Assembly (NCBI GenBank): GCA_028277885.1
Contig: JANQFK010000076.1
Location: 1-64,000, forward strand
Reading direction: 5' to 3'
Origin: Myxococcota bacterium
GTDB lineage: Bacteria; Myxococcota_A; UBA9160; UBA6930
DNA: 64,000 bases
The first letter of the stretch is position 1. The number at the start of each line of letters is the position of its first letter. The notes under the pieces are model-generated. The model searched no databases. It was not told the DNA's origin and worked only from the letters and a program-made list of their open reading frames with translations. The position numbers were made by a program, and so were the translations under genes. Positions 63,292 to 64,000 of this stretch are shown here, piece by piece.

Positions 63292-64000
63292 TCACCCCTC
63301 GAGCTCCACCGCCTCCACGCTGAACACGTGGGGCAGGTGCGAGGCGACGCAGCTCCAGGCCTCGCCCTCGTCGACGCTCGCCCAGAGCTCCCCGCTGGTG
63401 GTGCCGAAGTAGACGCCGACCGGGTCGTGGGCGTCCACCGCCATGGCCTGGCGCAGCACCGTCAGCCAGGCGTTCTCCCGGGGCAGCCCCGCATCGCGCC
63501 GCTGCCAGCTGTGCCCGGCGTCCCGCGTCACGTAGACGGCCGGCCGGCCGTCGGGGCTCGTGCGCGGCCACACGTCGGTGCCGTCCATGGGGAAGACCCA
63601 GACCGTGTCGGGATCGCGCGGGTGCAGGCCGACGGGGAAGCCGATGTCGCCGACCTCCCGCGGCATCGCGTTGCCCACCCGCTCCCACACCTCGCCGGGC
63701 CGCTCGAGGCGGTAGATGCCGCAGTGGTTCTGCTGCCAGAGCACGTCCGGCGCCAGCGGGTGCAGGCGCACGCAGTGGGGATCGTGGCCGTACTCGGGGT
63801 CGGGCTCGGGCTGGAAGTTCGCCTCGCAGCCGCGGTTGAGCGGCCGCCAGTCGGCCCCGCCGTCGGTGCTCTCGAAGACGCCGCCTCCCGACAGCCCGAT
63901 GTAGAGGTGGCGCGGGTCCCGGGGGTCGACGTTGATGGAGTGGAGCAGGGAGCCGCCGGGCGCGCCGTCGTCGCCGTCCTGGGTCCAGCGGCCCCACATC
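63292..64000 (-). CDS. BNR/sialidase-like repeat protein (partial)
   Basis: The 5' end lies beyond the right edge; 236 residues are visible. They form Asp-box (BNR) blades of a beta-propeller: GVFESTDGGADWRPLN, ERPGEVWERVGNAMP, VYVTRDAGHSWQRRDAGL and ELWASVDEGEAWSCV, each with an S/T-x-D-x-G-x-x-W-type turn. Sialidases and photosystem assembly factors share this fold, but catalytic arginines of sialidases are not seen in this part. Four blades are visible, so the full protein probably has six or seven. Ends with FSVEAVELEG. Confidence 0.8.
   Translation of the reverse strand, partial: MWGRWTQDGDDGAPGGSLLHSINVDPRDPRHLYIGLSGGGVFESTDGGADWRPLNRGCEANFQPEPDPEYGHDPHCVRLHPLAPDVLWQQNHCGIYRLERPGEVWERVGNAMPREVGDIGFPVGLHPRDPDTVWVFPMDGTDVWPRTSPDGRPAVYVTRDAGHSWQRRDAGLPRENAWLTVLRQAMAVDAHDPVGVYFGTTSGELWASVDEGEAWSCVASHLPHVFSVEAVELEG

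Overview
The window is a 64 kb piece of a very GC-rich bacterial chromosome. By eye most third codon positions are G or C, so long spurious antisense frames are common. Starts are often GTG and sometimes TTG, and many neighbouring genes overlap by ATGA, GTGA or TAGTG. Lipoproteins, lspA, a diheme cytochrome c, OxyR with a peroxiredoxin, FAD glycerol-3-phosphate dehydrogenase and NAD-isocitrate dehydrogenase suggest an aerobic or respiring diderm. A KstR-like operator, a Mycobacterium-type inositol-phosphate synthase and an LLM flavin enzyme are features shared with actinobacteria. Together they fit a deltaproteobacterial-type lineage (Myxococcota, Binatota or relatives), but no rRNA or intact tRNA is present to fix the taxon.

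Layout. 1-10.8 kb: a DUF35 acyl-CoA-associated gene cut by the left edge and its TetR regulator with a KstR-type palindrome; a membrane-anchored SDR; a second SDR; a four-gene overlapping lipid operon (desaturase, membrane protein, saccharopine-dehydrogenase-like, DUF4112); epoxide hydrolase coupled to a DUF3179 lipoprotein. 10.8-24 kb: housekeeping genes, namely a methyltransferase, a VOC protein, a PilZ-like protein, rimO, rlmE, an APC permease, a CmcI-like protein, an isolated rplC, NAD-isocitrate dehydrogenase, mfd and glpD. 24-26 kb: an HxlR regulator and a zinc alcohol dehydrogenase with different base use, followed by a tRNA 3'-end fragment. 26-34 kb: inositol-phosphate synthase, a von Willebrand A protein, peroxiredoxin/oxyR, MAPEG, ABM, DUF2332 and SRPBCC proteins.

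34-49 kb: a large secreted protein fusing a parallel beta-helix to a diheme cytochrome c, a secreted hendecad-repeat protein, acyl-CoA enzymes, and a long minus-strand run of small detoxification and redox genes (HCCA isomerase, HAD, PNPOx-like, thioredoxin-like, GST, VOC, CYTH, GrpB, LLM). 49-56 kb: a tail-anchored protein, a double-GNAT protein, lspA with an HEWGH membrane protein and a VanZ-like protein, a phosphatase, VOC proteins and an alpha/beta hydrolase. 56-64 kb: an RRM protein with a strong terminator, the only gene-free stretch above 300 bp, a histone-tail-like protein, more GNAT/VOC genes, then a minus-strand cluster running BNR-repeat protein, MoaD/ThiS, PPOX, ABM, 2Fe-2S ferredoxin, an 18-residue ORF, DUF1772, methyltransferase, DUF1761 and MAPEG.

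The window has no phage, transposase or CRISPR. The most notable items are the beta-helix/diheme cytochrome fusion, rplC outside its ribosomal operon, the tRNA 3'-end remnant beside an atypical two-gene module, the KstR-like operator, the lspA-linked HExxH membrane protein, and several tandem repeats that form terminator-like hairpins.
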